From contig CAJUNR010000004.1 in the NCBI GenBank assembly GCA_910587765.1, forward strand, positions 1 through 64,000: a stretch of DNA of 64,000 nt, given 5' to 3'. This document shows, in pieces, positions 61,177-64,000 of the stretch (the stretch's first letter is position 1; each line of letters starts with the position of its first letter). The stretch comes from an uncultured Lachnospiraceae bacterium. GTDB taxonomy: Bacteria; Bacillota; Clostridia; Lachnospirales; Lachnospiraceae. The position numbers were made by a program, and so were the translations under genes. The notes beneath the pieces were generated by a model. The model made no database searches and was not told where the DNA came from. It was given only the letters and a program-made list of their open reading frames with translations.

Positions 61177-61716
61177 CTAAAAATTAGGCGGGGTGCTGAT
61201 CCAAAGGAAGACAGCGCCGCTTTTTTCTCCGGCGGTAATGTAGTGGCTGGCAGAGGGAGTGAAGTAAAAGGATTCTCCTTTTTTCGCCTTGATCAGTTTT
61301 CCGCCCAGATGGATGGTAATCGTGCCCTGGAGCACATAACCGAATTCCTCGCCTTCATGGGGAGTATCCGGGTAAGTGGAGCCGCCCGGTTCCAGGGTTA
61401 CCCGGATCGGCTCCATGGCGTTTTTCTGTGCGTTGGGGATGATCCATTCGATCCTGTTTTTGAGCTCCGCATCGTATTTCTCACAATAATCGGCATCATG
61501 AAAGACGATCTGTTCGTCGCTGTCGTCGCTGAAAAATTCCTTCAGGTTTGTCCCGAGGCTGTTGAGAATGTCCACCAGCGTGGCGATGGACGGGGAAGTG
61601 AGATCCCGTTCCAACTGGGAGATGAAGCCTTTTGACAGCTCGCTGCGGTCTGCCAGCTCTTCCTGGGTCAGCCCTTTCATGACACGGAGTTCTTTGATCT
61701 TTGGTCCGATCTTCAT
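61177..61716 (-). CDS. XRE-family regulator with cupin domain (PuuR-like), polyamine operon
   Basis: 179 residues. The helix-turn-helix (about 5-60) reads IKELRVMKGLTQEELADRSE then LSKGFISQLERDLTSPS. The cupin sensor domain (about 110-179) contains PDTPHEGEEFGYVLQGTITI and KGESFYFTPSASHYITAG. PuuR-type regulators repress polyamine genes and are released by a polyamine. It heads the operon with potABCD, so it likely controls polyamine uptake and itself. The start at 61716 follows ACGGAGG; the longer frame would run through the promoter. Confidence 0.92.
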   Translation of the reverse strand: MKIGPKIKELRVMKGLTQEELADRSELSKGFISQLERDLTSPSIATLVDILNSLGTNLKEFFSDDSDEQIVFHDADYCEKYDAELKNRIEWIIPNAQKNAMEPIRVTLEPGGSTYPDTPHEGEEFGYVLQGTITIHLGGKLIKAKKGESFYFTPSASHYITAGEKSGAVFLWISTPPNF

Positions 61717-61748
61717 AGTAGAAAAGTCCTCCGTTTGATAAACAAAAA

Positions 61749-61800
61749 GTTTAATAACACTAAACGAATTAACTATATACATAAAACGGGATTCTGTCAA
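61749..61800 (-). promoter_or_regulatory. Promoter and candidate operator of the polyamine operon
   Basis: Minus strand: TTGACA (complement of 61795-61800), 17-base spacer, TATAGT (complement of 61772-61777). The palindrome GTTTA-ATAACAC-TAAAC (61749-61765) lies just at the predicted transcript start, ideal for autoregulation by the XRE-cupin protein. Binding is inferred. Confidence 0.65.
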
Positions 61801-63003
<1,203 letters not shown>

Positions 63004-63023
63004 GTGGACATTTTTACAGAAAT

Positions 63024-63199
63024 GTGTACTTTTTGGTTATAGTAATATATCGGCTTTATAGGGAAAAACATTAGCACATATTTGTTAAAAAATCAAGAGT
63101 GAGTTTTTGCTTTTTCGGGAATTTCTACCAAATTATAGAATTTTATTCAGTTTAGAAATCCCCTTCGGAATTGTTCCAAAAAGTACACTTTGTTGGAAC
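63024..63199. repeat. Nested inverted repeats between recombinase and downstream gene
   Basis: GTGTACTTTTTGG (63024-63036) and CCAAAAAGTACAC (63176-63188) are perfect 13-bp inverted copies 139 bases apart. The right copy lies within another inverted pair, GTTCCAA (63173-63179) and TTGGAAC (63193-63199). A small stem ACATTT/AAATGT precedes the left copy. The gap 63004-63251 has no ORF. The repeats look like protein-binding or recombination sites of the element, or a loop-forming operator. Confidence 0.7.
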
Positions 63200-63251
63200 A
63201 CACAACAGGATTTCTGCCTGTCTGCAGTTTTGAACGATTTTGGAGGAATAG

Positions 63252-64000
63252 ATGGAGCTGGCGTCTGACTTTGAGAAAGCAAAAAAGACAGAGATACCGC
63301 AGCGCACTTTGTGCAGGACGGTACGCCAGTACAGCAGCAGGCCGATTCCGGAAGAAGATATGAAAAAGCTTCTGGAAATCGCGGAGGATTGCCGCCGGGT
63401 TAAAAATTATGTATATGCCCGCTACGGCGGCCTGTCCGGTCTGCCGAAACTCTATCCAGGCTATACCGTCCAGAACGAGATGACAAAAAGCGGACTCAGG
63501 GATTCTATGAAGATGCCGTCCGTGTATTTTTATCTGGCGGTGTTTGATGCGCTTGGGGATATCAAATGCCAATGGACCAGAACCCGGACAAAGCTTCTGG
63601 AGCTGGTGGAGAAAAACGAAAATTTCTCCGCAGAAGAGAAACATTATCTCTGTTTCCTGCTGAAAGTCAACAATGCTTTTGAAGGGGTGCTGAACCGGCG
63701 TGAAGCAGTACTGCCGGGAGAGATTCAGAAAAGGTACGAGGAAATTGCTGCGGCAGTGGACACAGAGCGATTGAAGCGGTATCTGTGCAGGCAGGTGAGA
63801 AAGTATCATGTGAAACTGCATACGGACTTTGCATCGGGATTCTCCGTGTCAGAAAGGGCATACCGCTATGCGGATCACGGCATTTACATCTCCGTCAAGG
63901 AGAAGAGAAAACGTATATTCGTGCCCCTGACGGACAATAACCGTTATAGCCGCCAGATCAGAGTCTGCCTGTTTTCGCAGGAACACCGCCTGGAGATTCA
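63252..64000 (+). CDS. Probable TnpB-like (RuvC family) transposon protein, N-terminal part only
   Basis: ATG 63252 follows TTGGAGGAATAG; the frame stays open to the window edge (249 codons seen). Basic and helical: IPQRTLCRTVRQYSSRPIPE, then AEDCRRVKNYVYARYGG (like the A-x-x-CR-x-VYN start of TnpB), SGLRDSMKMPSVYFYLAVFD, a helical insertion to about 145, then RYLCRQVRKYHVKLH and HGIYISVKEKRKRIFVPLTD, a strand-rich part like the WED region. The catalytic RuvC half and the zinc ribbon would lie beyond the edge, so nuclease activity cannot be judged. Assignment rests on overall layout and the serine recombinase next to it; another family of RNA-guided or DNA-binding proteins is possible. Confidence 0.5.
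   Translation, partial: MELASDFEKAKKTEIPQRTLCRTVRQYSSRPIPEEDMKKLLEIAEDCRRVKNYVYARYGGLSGLPKLYPGYTVQNEMTKSGLRDSMKMPSVYFYLAVFDALGDIKCQWTRTRTKLLELVEKNENFSAEEKHYLCFLLKVNNAFEGVLNRREAVLPGEIQKRYEEIAAAVDTERLKRYLCRQVRKYHVKLHTDFASGFSVSERAYRYADHGIYISVKEKRKRIFVPLTDNNRYSRQIRVCLFSQEHRLEI

Overview
The window reads as one contig from a spore-forming, probably flagellated, anaerobic Firmicute of the Lachnospiraceae type. The evidence is moderately high GC, AGGAGG-type ribosome binding sites, TTG and GTG starts, GerW and GerA-family sporulation and germination genes, a GGGtGRT protein paired with a NifU-like scaffold, a tryptophan T-box in front of trpXYZ, and a sigma-28-like promoter before a chemotaxis receptor. 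No species is claimed.

Layout. 1-2.0 kb is a decayed accessory patch: the tail of an unknown gene, a DUF4241 gene, frameshifted remnants and a frameshifted exported protein. 2.0-6.4 kb holds an atypical prenyl transferase, a chemotaxis receptor and the NifU-like/GGGtGRT pair. 6.4-8.8 kb is small-element territory: a possible type I toxin-like unit with a 32-residue peptide, a 196-bp palindromic repeat flanked by GATTACA, and a lipoprotein nuclease. 8.7-11.3 kb is a LytTR/GHKL two-component system. 11.6-16.2 kb is a 1544-residue secreted repeat protein. 16.3-23.6 kb carries an AAA ATPase, a Nudix hydrolase, gerW, efp and several family-of-unknown-function genes. A tRNA-Arg(CCG) lies at 23.7 kb. 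23.9-35.0 kb is housekeeping: SH3 protein, rluF-like, ligA, mscS, a DUF362 ferredoxin, larB, cls, a CBS protein and a family II pyrophosphatase. 35.3-38.5 kb is the T-box-controlled tryptophan transporter. 38.6-47.5 kb is a signalling and surface locus: prepilin peptidase, PP2C phosphatase, Ser/Thr kinase, a small membrane protein and an 1830-residue membrane-anchored Ig-like protein. 47.5-55.8 kb has rimO-pgsA-cinA, nrdG, dut, ppx, ppk1 and a HAD phosphatase. 55.9-61.8 kb is on the minus strand: a GerA-family germination protein, then a polyamine uptake operon (regulator-potABCD). 61.8-64 kb is a mobile element entering from the right: a structured non-coding stretch, a serine recombinase, and the start of a probable TnpB-like protein cut by the window edge.

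How the parts connect. Several operons are coherent units: ppx with ppk1 (polyphosphate turnover), potABCD with its XRE-cupin regulator, trpXYZ with its Trp-specific T-box, and the PP2C/kinase pair with a prepilin peptidase and a giant exported Ig protein. The most unusual material lies in the non-coding DNA: the toxin-like transcript whose ends can pair, the dispersed palindromic repeat, a leader hairpin that hides its own ribosome binding site, and the inverted repeats around the recombinase/TnpB-like pair.
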